This document shows, in pieces, positions 8,520 through 17,230 of a stretch of DNA of 38,031 nucleotides. The notes beneath the pieces are model-generated. The model did not search any database. It worked only from the letters and a program-made list of their open reading frames with translations, and had not been told where the DNA came from. The stretch is from Sphingomonas sp. (GTDB taxonomy: Bacteria > Pseudomonadota > Alphaproteobacteria > Sphingomonadales > Sphingomonadaceae). The DNA is taken from positions 1 to 38,031 of the forward strand of contig NZ_JAIESM010000018.1 of assembly GCF_019746015.1 (NCBI RefSeq), read 5' to 3'. Within the stretch, counting starts at the first letter, position 1. Each line of letters begins with the position of its first letter. Position numbers and translations under genes: made by a program.

Positions 8520-9872
8520 ATGAGGAAGCTGATCGCCGCGTTGCTGATCGCGGTTGCCGCGCCGCCGCTTGCCGCGCAGCAGGCCGCACCCCCGCCGGCC
8601 CCGGTCGCGGGGCGCACGCTCTATATCCATGCCGGCCGCCTGCTCGACCGGCCGGGCCAGCCGCCGCGCATGCGCGCCACGATCATCGTGCGCGACGGCA
8701 AGGTGGTGGAGGTGCGCGACGGCTTTGTCGCGCCCGAGGCCGGCGCGACGCTCATTGACCTGAAGGACCGGTTCGTGCTGCCCGGCCTTGTCGACATGCA
8801 CGTCCATAGCTGGGGCCTGCGCGGCGATCCGCTGCGCGCGCAGATGACGCGCATCAACCGCGACGGTTTTGACGACATGGTCGAGGCGCAGATGAATGTG
8901 CGCGCCGACCTGGAGGCCGGCTTCACCACCGTGCGCGACCTGGGCAGCGACGAGCGCGGCATCCGCGCGCTTCGCGACGCGATCAACGCCGGGCAGATAT
9001 TGGGGCCGACCATCGTCAATGCCGGCCGCATGCTCTCCGTCACCGGCGGGCATGGCGACGGCACCAATGGCCTGGCCGAGGAATTTGCCGACGCGATTCA
9101 CCCCCACCAGATCAATGTGTGCGACGGCCCCGATGATTGCCGCCGCGCCGTCCGCCAGCAGATTTCGCTGGGCGCGCAGGTCATTAAGTTCGCGGCAACG
9201 GGCGGCGTTCTCTCCAACGTTGCCGGCGGCATCGGCCGGCAGATGACGGCGGAGGAAATGAAGGCAATCGTCGATACCGCGCACGCCTTTGGCCGCAAGG
9301 TAACCGCGCACGCCCATGCCAAGGAAGGGATCGACACCGCGCTCGAAGCCGGCGTTGATTCGATCGAGCATGGCAGCTTCATCGACGATGAGACCGCGCG
9401 GCTGTTCAAGGCCAAGGGCGCCTGGCTGGTGCCGACGATGATCGCCCCCGTCACCGCGCTTGCCCAGGCGCGCGCCGGGGTGCTGCCCGCTGCCACCATT
9501 CCCAAGGCGGAAAGCGCGGCGGCCGCCGCCTTTGAAAGCCACAAGCGCGCCATTGCCGCCGGCGTGCGCATTGCCTTCGGTACCGACACCGGCGTTTCCA
9601 AGCATGGCGAAAATGCCCGTGAATTTGCGCTGATGGTGAAAGCGGGGATGACGCCGATGGCCGCCATTCGCGCGGCCACGGTCGACGCGGCCGAGCTGCT
9701 TGGCCGGCGCGACCAGATCGGCACGATCGAGGCTGGCAAGGCGGCCGACATCATTGCGGTGGAGGGGGACCCGCTGGCCGACGTGACCAGATTGGAGCGC
9801 GTCGATTTCGTGATGCGGCGCGGTTTTGTCGCCAAGCTTGCCGGCAAGCGCCAGCCCTTCCCGGCACCGTGA
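8520..9872 (+). CDS. Secreted metal-dependent amidohydrolase
   Basis: The 450-residue protein begins with a Sec signal peptide (hydrophobic residues 4-18, cleavage probably after AAQQA) and has a complete amidohydrolase barrel. Metal ligands fit MHVHSWG (His94, His96), the carboxylated-Lys position in VIKFAATGG (Lys223), VTAHAHA (His264), SIEHGSF (His284) and FGTDTG (Asp356). The sequence resembles the group often named imidazolonepropionase-like or Xaa-Pro dipeptidase (prolidase-like) amidohydrolases, which includes periplasmic enzymes acting on dipeptides or lactams. The exact substrate is not predictable. It separates DUF1244 from gapR, which are closer together in many relatives. Confidence 0.9.
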   Translation: MRKLIAALLIAVAAPPLAAQQAAPPPAPVAGRTLYIHAGRLLDRPGQPPRMRATIIVRDGKVVEVRDGFVAPEAGATLIDLKDRFVLPGLVDMHVHSWGLRGDPLRAQMTRINRDGFDDMVEAQMNVRADLEAGFTTVRDLGSDERGIRALRDAINAGQILGPTIVNAGRMLSVTGGHGDGTNGLAEEFADAIHPHQINVCDGPDDCRRAVRQQISLGAQVIKFAATGGVLSNVAGGIGRQMTAEEMKAIVDTAHAFGRKVTAHAHAKEGIDTALEAGVDSIEHGSFIDDETARLFKAKGAWLVPTMIAPVTALAQARAGVLPAATIPKAESAAAAAFESHKRAIAAGVRIAFGTDTGVSKHGENAREFALMVKAGMTPMAAIRAATVDAAELLGRRDQIGTIEAGKAADIIAVEGDPLADVTRLERVDFVMRRGFVAKLAGKRQPFPAP

Positions 9873-9893
9873 CGCCGCCCGCCAAACCCCCGG

Positions 9894-9921
9894 TTGAGCG
9901 CGGGCGCGCAATCGCCTAAGC
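9894..9921 (+). promoter_or_regulatory. gapR: Predicted gapR promoter
   Basis: TTGAGC (9894-9899), a 16-base spacer and CTAAGC (9916-9921) precede gapR by about 30 bases. A GGAG ribosome-binding site follows at 9941-9944. A promoter here would let gapR be expressed independently of the amidohydrolase. Confidence 0.4.
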
Positions 9922-9950
9922 CCCGCCGCTCACCGAGTTTGGAGCATGAC

Positions 9951-10190
9951 ATGAGCGACAATATTGCCGCAGACCAGCTGCGTTTGTTCATCGAGCGGAT
10001 CGAGCGGCTGGAGGAAGAGAAGAAGGCGATGGCGGACGATATCCGCGACGTCTATGCCGAGGCCAAGGCGACGGGCTATGACGCCAAGACGATGCGCCAG
10101 ATCGTCCGCCTGCGCAAAATGGAAAAGCATGTCCGTCAGGAGGCCGAAGCCCTGCTCGACACGTACAAGGCGGCGCTGGGCCTGGCCTGA
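9951..10190 (+). CDS. gapR: GapR-type nucleoid-associated protein (DUF2312)
   Basis: The 79-residue protein matches DUF2312/UPF0335, identified in Caulobacter as GapR, a tetrameric DNA-encircling protein that recognises overtwisted DNA and assists replication and chromosome organisation. The sequence has the helical signature [18 protein letters not shown], then [14 protein letters not shown] and the basic [16 protein letters not shown] segment (here [12 protein letters not shown]). The ATG at 9951 has GGAG six bases upstream. An in-frame ATG further upstream (9894) would add an unconserved N-terminus and overlap the predicted promoter. Confidence 0.93.
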   Translation: MSDNIAADQLRLFIERIERLEEEKKAMADDIRDVYAEAKATGYDAKTMRQIVRLRKMEKHVRQEAEALLDTYKAALGLA

Positions 10191-10234
10191 GCGGCTGGTG
10201 TTGAGCGCGAACGGCGACCACCTTATGGGGTGCG

Positions 10235-10253
10235 CGCAAAGCGTCACTTTGCG
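10235..10253. promoter_or_regulatory. Hairpin just upstream of yebC
   Basis: CGCAAAG and CTTTGCG form a perfect 7-bp stem with a 5-base loop, ending 8 bases before the yebC ATG. It could be an operator or an RNA hairpin next to the ribosome-binding site. It has no T-run and is not a typical terminator. Confidence 0.3.
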
Positions 10254-10261
10254 GGGTTGAG

Positions 10262-11005
10262 ATGGCAGGTCATTCGAAATTCAAGAACATCATGCATCGC
10301 AAGGGCGCGCAGGACAAAAAGCGCTCGGCGATGTTTTCAAAGCTCAGCCGCGAAATCACCGTGGCCGCGAAGATGGGCACCCCCGATCCGGACATGAACC
10401 CCCGGCTGCGCGCGGCGGTGAACGCGGCCAAGGCGCAGTCGATGCCCAAGGACAATATCGCCCGCGCGATCGACAAGGCGTCGAAGGGCGAGGGCGATAA
10501 TTACGAGGAAGTCCGCTACGAAGGCTTCGGCCCCGGCGGCGTGAGCCTGATCATCGAGGCGCTGACCGACAATCGCAACCGCACCGCGACCAATGTGCGC
10601 ACCGCCGTTTCGAAAAATGGCGGCAATCTGGGCGCGTCGGGCTCGGTCAGCCACGGCTTTTCGCGCATGGGCCTCATCACCTATCCGGCCGGCGTGGGGG
10701 ACGCGGAAAAGATATTCGAGGCCGCGCTCGAGGCTGGCGCGGAAGATGTGACGTCGAGCGAGGACGGCCATGAAATCTGGACCTCGAACGATGCACTCCA
10801 TGAAGTGACGCGCGCGCTGACCCCGGTGCTCGGCGAGCCCGAAGGCGCCAAGCTCGCCTGGCGCCCGGCGACGATGGTCTCGGTCGGGCTCGACGAGGCG
10901 ACCCAGCTGTTCAAGCTGATCGACACGCTCGACGATGACGACGATGTGCAGCAGGTGTGGGGCAATTACGAAGTGCCCGACGAAGTGATGGACAAGCTGG
11001 GCTGA
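10262..11005 (+). CDS. yebC: YebC/TACO1 family protein
   Basis: The 247-residue protein starts [18 protein letters not shown] and contains [48 protein letters not shown] and the middle-domain [10 protein letters not shown], all typical of YebC. The family was named as transcriptional regulators; more recent work links YebC proteins to translation of difficult proline-rich stretches. Length is normal. It heads a plus-strand run with the NTF2-like gene and ruvC, the usual yebC-ruvC neighbourhood. Confidence 0.96.
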   Translation: MAGHSKFKNIMHRKGAQDKKRSAMFSKLSREITVAAKMGTPDPDMNPRLRAAVNAAKAQSMPKDNIARAIDKASKGEGDNYEEVRYEGFGPGGVSLIIEALTDNRNRTATNVRTAVSKNGGNLGASGSVSHGFSRMGLITYPAGVGDAEKIFEAALEAGAEDVTSSEDGHEIWTSNDALHEVTRALTPVLGEPEGAKLAWRPATMVSVGLDEATQLFKLIDTLDDDDDVQQVWGNYEVPDEVMDKLG

Positions 11006-11035
11006 TGCCCGGCACCGGCGAAAGGGCGAAGCGGC

Positions 11036-11431
11036 ATGACACAGGCAGCGATCCGCGCAGTGCTCGATCAGTATGTGGCGGCGTGGCAGGCGGGCGATGT
11101 GGGCGCCGTCATCGCCTGCTATCATGATGATTTCACGCTGCATTATGCCGGCAGCAATGCGCTGTCGGGCACGCATGTCGGCAAGGCCGCAGCGCTGGGC
11201 GTGCTCGCTGAATTTTCGCGCCGGGTGCCGCGCCAGCTGGTCGGCATCGTCTCGGTGATGGCCGGCGAGACGCGCGGCGCGGTGATCGCGCGCGAGCGGC
11301 TGGGCCAGGGCGCTGCCGCGATCGAGGTGGAGCGCGTGCTCGTTTATGCGGTGGCCGATGACCGGCTGGCCGAATGCTGGGTCTATGACGGCGATCAGCC
11401 CGCGATCGACCGGCTGATCGGCACGGCGTGA
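11036..11431 (+). CDS. NTF2-like (SnoaL/DUF4440 type) protein
   Basis: The 131-residue product has the NTF2-like cone fold pattern: an N-terminal helix pair ([19 protein letters not shown]), then [11 protein letters not shown] and [11 protein letters not shown], ending in [15 protein letters not shown]. Proteins of this fold are small isomerases, dehydratases or ligand binders; nothing here decides between them. Its stop overlaps the GTG start of ruvC (GTGA), so it is translationally coupled to the Holliday-junction resolvase, although no functional link is known. A GGCGAAG stretch precedes the ATG. Confidence 0.82.
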   Translation: MTQAAIRAVLDQYVAAWQAGDVGAVIACYHDDFTLHYAGSNALSGTHVGKAAALGVLAEFSRRVPRQLVGIVSVMAGETRGAVIARERLGQGAAAIEVERVLVYAVADDRLAECWVYDGDQPAIDRLIGTA

Positions 11432-11937
11432 CCGGGGGCGGCCGCACGGGCGCGATCATCCTCGGCATCGATCCGGGGCTCGGCACCACCGGCTGGGGGC
11501 TGATCCGGGCCGAGGGCAACCGGCTGTCGCACCTGGGCAATGGCCAGCTGAAGACCGACAGCGCCGCGCCACTTGCCCGGCGGCTTGCCCATCTCGACGC
11601 GATGCTCGCCGCGCTGATTGCCGACCACGCGCCCGACGGCGCGGCGGTGGAGGAGGTGTTCGTCAACGCCAACCCGCAATCGACGCTGAAGCTGGGCCAG
11701 GCGCGCGGCGTTGCTTTGTGTGCCGCCGCGCGCGCCGGGCTGGACGTGGGCGAATATGCCGCGCGGCTGGTGAAGAAGGCGATTGTCGGCACGGGCGCGG
11801 CCGACAAGGCGCAGGTCCATGCGATGGTTGCGCGGCTGCTGCCCGGCGCGGCGATTGCCGGGGCGGATGCCGCCGATGCGCTGGCGGTCGCGATTTGTCA
11901 CGCGCACCACCTCGCCACCGCGCGCGTGCTGCGCTAG
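11428..11937 (+). CDS. ruvC: Holliday junction endonuclease RuvC
   Basis: RuvC cuts four-way junctions symmetrically during recombination and repair, with RuvAB. The 169-residue protein has all four acidic active-site residues: Asp15 in [12 protein letters not shown], Glu75 in AVEEVFVN, and Asp147 and Asp150 in [12 protein letters not shown]. It starts with GTG overlapping the preceding stop by four bases. ruvA and ruvB are about 21 kb away in this window, so the classical ruvCAB cluster is split here. Confidence 0.97.
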   Translation: MTGGGRTGAIILGIDPGLGTTGWGLIRAEGNRLSHLGNGQLKTDSAAPLARRLAHLDAMLAALIADHAPDGAAVEEVFVNANPQSTLKLGQARGVALCAAARAGLDVGEYAARLVKKAIVGTGAADKAQVHAMVARLLPGAAIAGADAADALAVAICHAHHLATARVLR

Positions 11938-11950
11938 AGGGCGACCCGCA

Positions 11951-12850
11951 ATGACCGACAACAGCCCCGATCCCGCGCTGCTCGCCAAGGCCGAAACGCT
12001 CACTGAGGCGCTGCCCTATCTTCAGCGCTATGCCGGCGCGACCTTCGTCGTCAAATATGGCGGCCATGCGATGGGATCGCCCCAGCGCCAGCGCGGCTTT
12101 GCCGAGGATGTCGTCCTGCTGAAGGCGGTCGGCATCAATCCGGTGGTGGTGCATGGCGGCGGGCCGCAGATCGGCGCGATGCTGGGCAAGCTGGGCGTCG
12201 AATCGCGCTTCGTCGATGGCCTGCGCGTCACCGACGCCGCCACCGCGCAGGTCGCCGAAATGGTGCTGTCGGGCGCGATCAACAAGGAACTGGTCGGCTG
12301 GATCGGCGAAGCGGGCGGCCGCGCCATCGGCCTGTCGGGCAAGGATGGCGGCTTTGTGCGCGCGACCAAGATCGCCCGCACCGCCCGCGACCCGGACAGC
12401 CATATCGAGCGCGCGGTCGATCTGGGCTTTGTCGGCGACCCGGAAACGATCGACCGCCGTGTGATCGACACTGTCTCCGCCGCCGGCATGATTCCGGTCG
12501 TCGCCCCCATCGGCATCGGCCCGGCGGGCGAAACCTTCAACATCAACGCCGATACCATGGCCGGCGCGCTGGCGGCGGCGCTGGGCGCGGCGCGGCTGTT
12601 CCTGCTGACCGATGTTGCCGGTGTGCTCGACAAGCAGGGCAGCCTGCTGACCGATCTGACGCCCGCCGACATTCAGGCGCTGAAGGCGGACGGCACCATT
12701 TCCGGCGGAATGATCCCCAAGCTCGACACCTGCGTTCATGCGGTGGAAGGCGGTGTCGACGCCGCCGTCATCCTTGACGGGCGCGTTCCGCATGCGATGT
12801 TGCTCGAAATCTTCACCCGGCGCGGCGCCGGCACCCTGGTCCATCGCTAG
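11951..12850 (+). CDS. argB: Acetylglutamate kinase
   Basis: ArgB phosphorylates N-acetylglutamate, the second step of arginine biosynthesis. The 299-residue protein shows the amino-acid kinase motifs VVKYGGHAM near residue 35, [10 protein letters not shown], the C-terminal [11 protein letters not shown] and [11 protein letters not shown]. The ATG at 11951 is 13 bases after ruvC. A longer frame from 11783 runs through ruvC in another frame and is not credible. The extra N-terminal residues before [11 protein letters not shown] are typical of alphaproteobacterial ArgB. Confidence 0.97.
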   Translation: MTDNSPDPALLAKAETLTEALPYLQRYAGATFVVKYGGHAMGSPQRQRGFAEDVVLLKAVGINPVVVHGGGPQIGAMLGKLGVESRFVDGLRVTDAATAQVAEMVLSGAINKELVGWIGEAGGRAIGLSGKDGGFVRATKIARTARDPDSHIERAVDLGFVGDPETIDRRVIDTVSAAGMIPVVAPIGIGPAGETFNINADTMAGALAAALGAARLFLLTDVAGVLDKQGSLLTDLTPADIQALKADGTISGGMIPKLDTCVHAVEGGVDAAVILDGRVPHAMLLEIFTRRGAGTLVHR

Positions 12851-12912
12851 GGGCTGGCGGGGCTTGGTGTTTTAGTGTAATATAACGCTTCGTCTAGGAA
12901 AGGGCGCGCGCG

Positions 12913-13212
12913 TTGATACTGTTGCTTCAAATCATGCAGGTGCTGCTCAACCTCGCCTGGCTCATCATCATCGTCCAGATCGTTCTGTCGCTGCTGATCG
13001 CGTTCAACGTGATCAACACTTACAATGATTTCGTCCGCCAGCTTTATGGCGGGCTGACCCAGCTGACCGAGCCGGTCTATCGCCCGATCCGGCGCATCCT
13101 GCCCGATTTCGGCCAGATCGACTTTTCGCCGGCGGTGGCGTTGCTCGGCATCCAGCTGCTGGGCATCGTGCTGACACGGCTGGCCATCGCCGCGAGCGGC
13201 GGGGTGCTTTAG
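12913..13212 (+). CDS. YggT family membrane protein
   Basis: The 99-residue integral membrane protein has two hydrophobic helices (about 3-30 and 70-95) around the conserved loop LTEPVYRPIRRILPDFG and IDFSPAVALLGIQ. This is the YGGT family, associated with osmotic tolerance in E. coli and membrane morphology in plastids. It starts at a TTG with GGAAAGGG about 10 bases upstream; an ATG at 12934 would remove half of the first helix. The 62 bases before it hold an AT-rich stretch (TGTAATATAAC) that may contain a promoter. Confidence 0.9.
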   Translation: MILLLQIMQVLLNLAWLIIIVQIVLSLLIAFNVINTYNDFVRQLYGGLTQLTEPVYRPIRRILPDFGQIDFSPAVALLGIQLLGIVLTRLAIAASGGVL

Positions 13213-13220
13213 TTAGTTTA

Positions 13221-13264
13221 GGCGGCACCGGCCCGCTCCCCACCCACCACAAGGGGTAGCGGGC
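13221..13264. repeat. GC-rich intergenic hairpin, sphingomonad-type repeat
   Basis: The element starts GGCGGCACCGGCCCGCTCCC. Its arms GCCCGCTCCCC (13231-13241) and GGGGTAGCGGGC (13253-13264) pair with a single bulged base. The first 21 bases match those at 33001-33021 with one difference, and a shorter match lies near 1620-1638. It fills most of the gap between yggT and folD and may end yggT transcription. Confidence 0.5.
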
Positions 13265-13292
13265 GGCGGCGCTTGCCCCTAAAGCACCGGGC

Positions 13293-14168
13293 ATGAGCGC
13301 TGAGATCATCGACGGCAAAGCCTATGCCGCGGCCCTGCGCGGCCGCATCGCCGAACAGGCCGCCGCCATCACCCGCGCCGCCGGCCGTGCGCCGGGGCTG
13401 GCAGTGGTGCTGGTGGGCGACGATCCGGCATCCGCCGTCTATATCCGCAACAAGGGCAAGGCGACCATCGCCGCCGGCATGGCGAGCTTCGAACATCGCC
13501 TGCCGGCAGACACGCAAGCGGCCGAGCTGCTGGCGCTGGTCGCGCGGCTGAATGCCGATGCGGCGGTCGACGGCATTCTCGTCCAGCTGCCGCTGCCGCC
13601 GCAGATCGACGCGCGCGCGGTGCTGCTGGCGATCGATCCTGACAAGGATGTCGACGGCCTGCACCCGCTGAACGCGGGGCGGCTGGCCACCGGCATTGCC
13701 GGCTTCGTGCCCTGCACGCCGCAGGGCTGCCTGATGCTGCTGAAGGACCGACTGGGCAGTCTGGCCGGGCTCGATGCCGTTGTCATCGGCCGGTCGAACC
13801 TGATCGGCAAGCCGATGGCGCAGCTGCTGACCGCCGAAAGCGCGACGGTCACCGTTGCCCATTCAAGGACGCGCGACCTGGCCAGCATCGTCCACCGGGC
13901 CGATATTGTTGTCGCAGCCGTCGGCCAGCCGGGCATGGTGAAGGGCGAATGGATCAAGCCCGGCGCCACGGTGATCGATGTCGGCATCAACCGCACTGAC
14001 GACGGGCTGGTCGGCGATGTCGATTTCGTCGGCGCGGCCAGCGTTGCCGGTGCGATCACGCCGGTGCCCGGCGGGGTGGGGCCGATGACGATTGCCTGCC
14101 TGTTGCGCAACACGGTCCTGTCGGCCGCGCGGCGCACTGGCACCGCAATCGACGCCGACGCGATGTGA
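13293..14168 (+). CDS. folD: Methylenetetrahydrofolate dehydrogenase/cyclohydrolase FolD
   Basis: FolD oxidises 5,10-methylene-THF and hydrolyses the product to 10-formyl-THF, feeding purines and formyl-Met. The 291-residue protein has the catalytic Tyr/Lys segment [23 protein letters not shown], the Rossmann [14 protein letters not shown] and the C-terminal [15 protein letters not shown]. Its one-carbon partner fhs is at 29847-31508. Its TGA overlaps the GTG start of the marC-like gene by three bases. Confidence 0.97.
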   Translation: MSAEIIDGKAYAAALRGRIAEQAAAITRAAGRAPGLAVVLVGDDPASAVYIRNKGKATIAAGMASFEHRLPADTQAAELLALVARLNADAAVDGILVQLPLPPQIDARAVLLAIDPDKDVDGLHPLNAGRLATGIAGFVPCTPQGCLMLLKDRLGSLAGLDAVVIGRSNLIGKPMAQLLTAESATVTVAHSRTRDLASIVHRADIVVAAVGQPGMVKGEWIKPGATVIDVGINRTDDGLVGDVDFVGAASVAGAITPVPGGVGPMTIACLLRNTVLSAARRTGTAIDADAM

Positions 14169-14800
14169 CGGCGGCGATGATCGAGCTGTTCGTCTCCGCC
14201 CTCGTCACCTTTTTCGTGGTGATCGATCCGCCCGGCTGCGCGCCGATCTATGCCGGGCTGACGGCGGGGGCACCGCGTGACCATGCTCGCGCGATGGCGG
14301 CGCGGGCGGTGCTGGTGGCGGGCGCCATTCTGGTGGTGTTCGCGCTGTTTGGGCAGGATATTCTGCGCGCGCTGGGCATCAGCCTGGATGGCTTCCGCAT
14401 CGCCGGCGGCATAATGCTGTTCCTGATCGCGCTCGACATGGTGTTCGAAAAGCGCACCCAGCGCCGCGAGGAACGCGCACAGAAGCTGCTCGACGCGCAT
14501 GAGGTGGAGGATGTCTCGATCTTCCCGATGGCGATGCCGATGATTGCCGGGCCGGGATCGATCGCGTCGATCATGCTGCTGATGTCGAAGGGGCACGGGC
14601 TGGAGCGCACGCTGGTGATTCTGGCGGCGCTGGCGGCGATTCTGGCGGTGACCTATTTCGCGCTGCTGCTTGCCGGCCCGATCATGCGGGTGCTGGGGGC
14701 AAAGGTGGAAGCGGTGGTCACCCGCCTGCTCGGCGTGCTGCTGGCCGCACTTGCCGCGCAGTTCGTGATCGACGGGGTGAAGGCGAGCTTTCAGGTTTAG
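14165..14800 (+). CDS. MarC family integral membrane protein
   Basis: The 211-residue protein has about six hydrophobic helices and the MarC/UAS signature: [18 protein letters not shown] early, and [20 protein letters not shown] in the middle. The family was named after the mar locus, but its role in drug resistance was not upheld; its function is unknown. The GTG at 14165 overlaps the folD stop; an ATG at 14177 is an alternative. It converges on the GT-C-like gene across an inverted repeat. Confidence 0.9.
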   Translation: MTAAMIELFVSALVTFFVVIDPPGCAPIYAGLTAGAPRDHARAMAARAVLVAGAILVVFALFGQDILRALGISLDGFRIAGGIMLFLIALDMVFEKRTQRREERAQKLLDAHEVEDVSIFPMAMPMIAGPGSIASIMLLMSKGHGLERTLVILAALAAILAVTYFALLLAGPIMRVLGAKVEAVVTRLLGVLLAALAAQFVIDGVKASFQV

Positions 14801-14821
14801 GGTTTGTGTGTTAAGCACTGA

Positions 14822-14907
14822 CCCGTTCGTCCCGAGCAACGTCGAGGGACGTGATGGCGGGCGCCGTCCCCGGTCCGTGTCCCTCGACTGCGCCCGGGAC
14901 GAACGGG
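14822..14907. repeat. REP-like inverted repeat between convergent genes
   Basis: Two 29-base arms (14822-14850 and 14879-14907) are inverted copies matching at 25 of 29 positions. The outer 13 bases (CCCGTTCGTCCCG) and inner 10 bases (GTCGAGGGAC) match perfectly around a mismatched core. The loop is 28 bases. This resembles the short interspersed repeats common between genes in sphingomonads. Its place between marC and the GT-C-like gene suggests bidirectional termination. Confidence 0.65.
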
Positions 14908-14928
14908 ACTATTGGATCAGGACGGTGT

Positions 14929-16728
14929 TCAAGGCTTGATCCGCCAGAGTCTCAGCGGTGAGCCGTCGGGCAGCGCCACCGGCTCCAGAAAGTCGAACCG
15001 CTCGCCCTTGTTCAGCCGGTCATAGAAGCCGCCGGGATTGCGCACTTCGTAGATCGTCGATTCGGCCATGTTCGGGCAGATCAGCAGCAGCTGCGCGCCG
15101 TGCGCGCGGGCGATCTGGCGGAACGCGTCCGGCCCCCGGCCAAAGCCGTGCTGCACGTCCAGGATCGCGTCGCCATTGCGGTGATAGGGGCCGGCAATCG
15201 CGCGGTGATGGGTGAGCGTGATCAGGCGCGGGCCCAGATCGACAAAGGTGAAGATCGTCTGCGGCGGCAACCGGTCGAGGGCCCCGAGCGACGTGATCGT
15301 CGAGCAGGAGGCGCCGGCGCGGTTCACCATCCGGTTGCGCGCGGTGGTGGCGGGCTTGTCGACCGGCAGATATTGCACCACCAGCCCGGCAAAGGCGCCG
15401 GAGACCAGCACGAACGCTGCCGGCGTTCCCAGCACCCGCACCAGCATGTAGCGCGAGCGCAGCGTCTGCGGCAGGATCCACCAGGCCAGCGCCACCGCCC
15501 CCGGCACCGCCAGCAGCTGCGCCGCCGGCCCCGCGCGCATCTGCCACAGCAGCATGGCAACCGAAAAGGCGGTGAACAGCAGCACCGCGCCCCAGACCGC
15601 CCGGTCAGCCCCCCGCGCGCGCCAGGTGGCAATCGCGGCCCCGATCAGCCCGATCACCGGCAGCACGATCACCGGAAAGGCGGTGCGGAAGGGGTGGGTG
15701 TAGATAGGCTTGGCCTCGCGCACATTGTTCAGCCAGTTCCGCGCGAGTTCGGGCGAGACCTGCTCGGGCCGCCCCAGGCATTGCGGTGCCGAAAGCACGA
15801 ACGCCGCCGCCAGCGCCGCGCCGGCCGCCGCCGCCAGCGCCAGCCGGCCCTCGCGCCGCGCGGGGTTGATCCAGCCGAGCGCGACCAGCAGCGCCCCACT
15901 CTCGATCATTACGGACAGCCACACCGGCGTCAGCGCGTCGCAGCGCGGCACCGCATTGGCATAGGAGGCAAACAGCGCATAGCCGAGCGCCGACCCGCCG
16001 GACAGGCACGCGCCATAGACGATCATGCGCGGCGCCTCGGCCCGGTCCCACACCCAGCGCAGCGCGATGATCGCGCCGGCACCCGCCGCATAGGGCAGCA
16101 TTTCCAGCCCGATCGACAGCGAAAAGGCGCTGGCGAGCCCGACCAGCGCGCCGCCGCGCCGCCGCTCGCCATCGGCCAGCCCTGCCACCGTCAGCGCCAG
16201 GCTGGCCAGCTGCCAGCCATGATGGTCGATCCGCATCGGCGCGAACATCAGCATCGTCGCGCCGCACAGCAGCAGGAACAAGGTGCTGAGCGGCCAGGCG
16301 AGCGGGCTGACCAGCCGGCGCACGGCATAGGCAAGGCCGCCCATCGCCACCGCCATCGGCAGCAGCGGGGCAATGCCGCACGCCAGCCGCTCTGCCCAGG
16401 GCAGGCCGACAAAGGGCTTCAGCAGCAGGATCAGCGCCGCGATCGGCAGATCGACAATCCGCGTCCAGTGCATGTCGAACCCGCGCGGGGGGTTGAGCTT
16501 GTACTGGCGCAGGTCAAACCAGTCCTGCCCGCCCAGCAGCGCCCGCACCTGCGACAGGCGCATATTGTCGTCGGTGTCGCTCAGCACCAGCCAGCGCAGC
16601 TGCGGCCAGTGGCTGATCAGCTGCCACGCCGCAATCGCCGCCCAGGCGATCAGCACCAGTTGCAGCCAGTCGCGCCGCAACACCGCCACCAATGCATTGT
16701 CCTGCTGGTTGTCCTGCTGGTTGGTCAA
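14929..16728 (-). CDS. Polytopic membrane protein, probable GT-C glycosyltransferase
   Basis: The protein has about 599 residues and 11-13 hydrophobic helices, with a soluble C-terminal part of roughly 130 residues. The first extracytoplasmic loop holds SDTDDNMRLSQ (Asp51, Asp53, Asp54), and a later loop holds MRIDHHGWQ (Asp168, His169, His170). These resemble the acidic loop motif and DHH motif of STT3/PMT-type GT-C enzymes, which use polyprenyl-linked sugars on the outer face of the membrane. The TTG at 16728 is preferred: GGGAAG lies upstream and a longer reading would run into gtrA. Neighbouring GtrA and GtrB-like genes support a sugar-transfer role. Activity is inferred. Confidence 0.75.
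   Translation of the reverse strand: MTNQQDNQQDNALVAVLRRDWLQLVLIAWAAIAAWQLISHWPQLRWLVLSDTDDNMRLSQVRALLGGQDWFDLRQYKLNPPRGFDMHWTRIVDLPIAALILLLKPFVGLPWAERLACGIAPLLPMAVAMGGLAYAVRRLVSPLAWPLSTLFLLLCGATMLMFAPMRIDHHGWQLASLALTVAGLADGERRRGGALVGLASAFSLSIGLEMLPYAAGAGAIIALRWVWDRAEAPRMIVYGACLSGGSALGYALFASYANAVPRCDALTPVWLSVMIESGALLVALGWINPARREGRLALAAAAGAALAAAFVLSAPQCLGRPEQVSPELARNWLNNVREAKPIYTHPFRTAFPVIVLPVIGLIGAAIATWRARGADRAVWGAVLLFTAFSVAMLLWQMRAGPAAQLLAVPGAVALAWWILPQTLRSRYMLVRVLGTPAAFVLVSGAFAGLVVQYLPVDKPATTARNRMVNRAGASCSTITSLGALDRLPPQTIFTFVDLGPRLITLTHHRAIAGPYHRNGDAILDVQHGFGRGPDAFRQIARAHGAQLLLICPNMAESTIYEVRNPGGFYDRLNKGERFDFLEPVALPDGSPLRLWRIKP
16699..16722. repeat. 12-bp tandem duplication
   Basis: GTCCTGCTGGTT occurs twice in direct succession, encoding NQQD twice near the N-terminus of the GT-C-like protein on the minus strand. 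Its unit is a multiple of three, so copy-number change would keep the frame. Confidence 0.8.
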
Positions 16729-16789
16729 AACCGCTTCCCTAGCTCCCCAGCGCGCTCTACTGGGGCAGGCGCAAAGGGCAAGGCGTAGA

Positions 16790-17230
16790 ATGGTTGAGCG
16801 TGGCGTTGCGTTTATTCGCGAAAATCCGATTTTTGCCCAGCTGGTGCGCTTTGCGATTGCCGGCGGCATTTCGACCGTCATCTATGCCGCCGTCTATTAT
16901 CCGCTGGTCACCTGGGTGTTCCGCGAGCGGGCGCAGGCCGTCTATGCGGTGCCCTTTGCCTTTGCGGTGGCGGTGACGGCGGGCTTCGTGCTGCACAGCC
17001 GGTGGAGCTTTCGCGGCCATGGCCGGCGCGATCCGGGCGGCGTGCAGCAGGCAAAGTTCGTGTTCGTCCAGGGGGTGGGGCTGGCGATGAACGCGGCGAT
17101 CACCTGGGGCTGGACGGCGCTGCTCGGCTGGTCGTCCTTGACCGCGCTGATCCCCGTGGTCACCATCACGCCGCTGGTGACCTTTGCGCTCAACCGCGCC
17201 TGGGTGTTCGGGGGAAAAGCGCATGGATAG
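16790..17230 (+). CDS. GtrA family flippase-like membrane protein
   Basis: The 146-residue protein has four predicted transmembrane helices and the GtrA signature: LVRFAIAGGISTVIYAAVYY at the start, LHSRWSFRGHG after helix two, and a final FALNRAWVFGG. GtrA proteins are thought to flip polyprenyl-phosphate-linked sugars across the inner membrane for a GtrB/GtrC-type pathway. The ATG at 16790 puts the start in a 61-base divergent gap with the GT-C-like gene. The end overlaps the methyltransferase start by eight bases. Confidence 0.9.
   Translation: MVERGVAFIRENPIFAQLVRFAIAGGISTVIYAAVYYPLVTWVFRERAQAVYAVPFAFAVAVTAGFVLHSRWSFRGHGRRDPGGVQQAKFVFVQGVGLAMNAAITWGWTALLGWSSLTALIPVVTITPLVTFALNRAWVFGGKAHG

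Noticed and set aside
8067..9911. 614-codon minus-strand frame opposite the amidohydrolase
   Set aside because: Antisense to a gene with complete active-site motifs; no recognisable domain.
12870..12890. TGTAATATAAC sequence resembling a Zur or other metal-regulator half-site upstream of yggT
   Set aside because: Only one half of a palindrome is present and yggT has no known metal link; more likely an AT-rich promoter element.
15100..16788. 562-codon open frame on the plus strand opposite the GT-C-like gene
   Set aside because: Gln/Arg/His-rich shadow translation; the minus-strand frame has coherent membrane helices and motifs.
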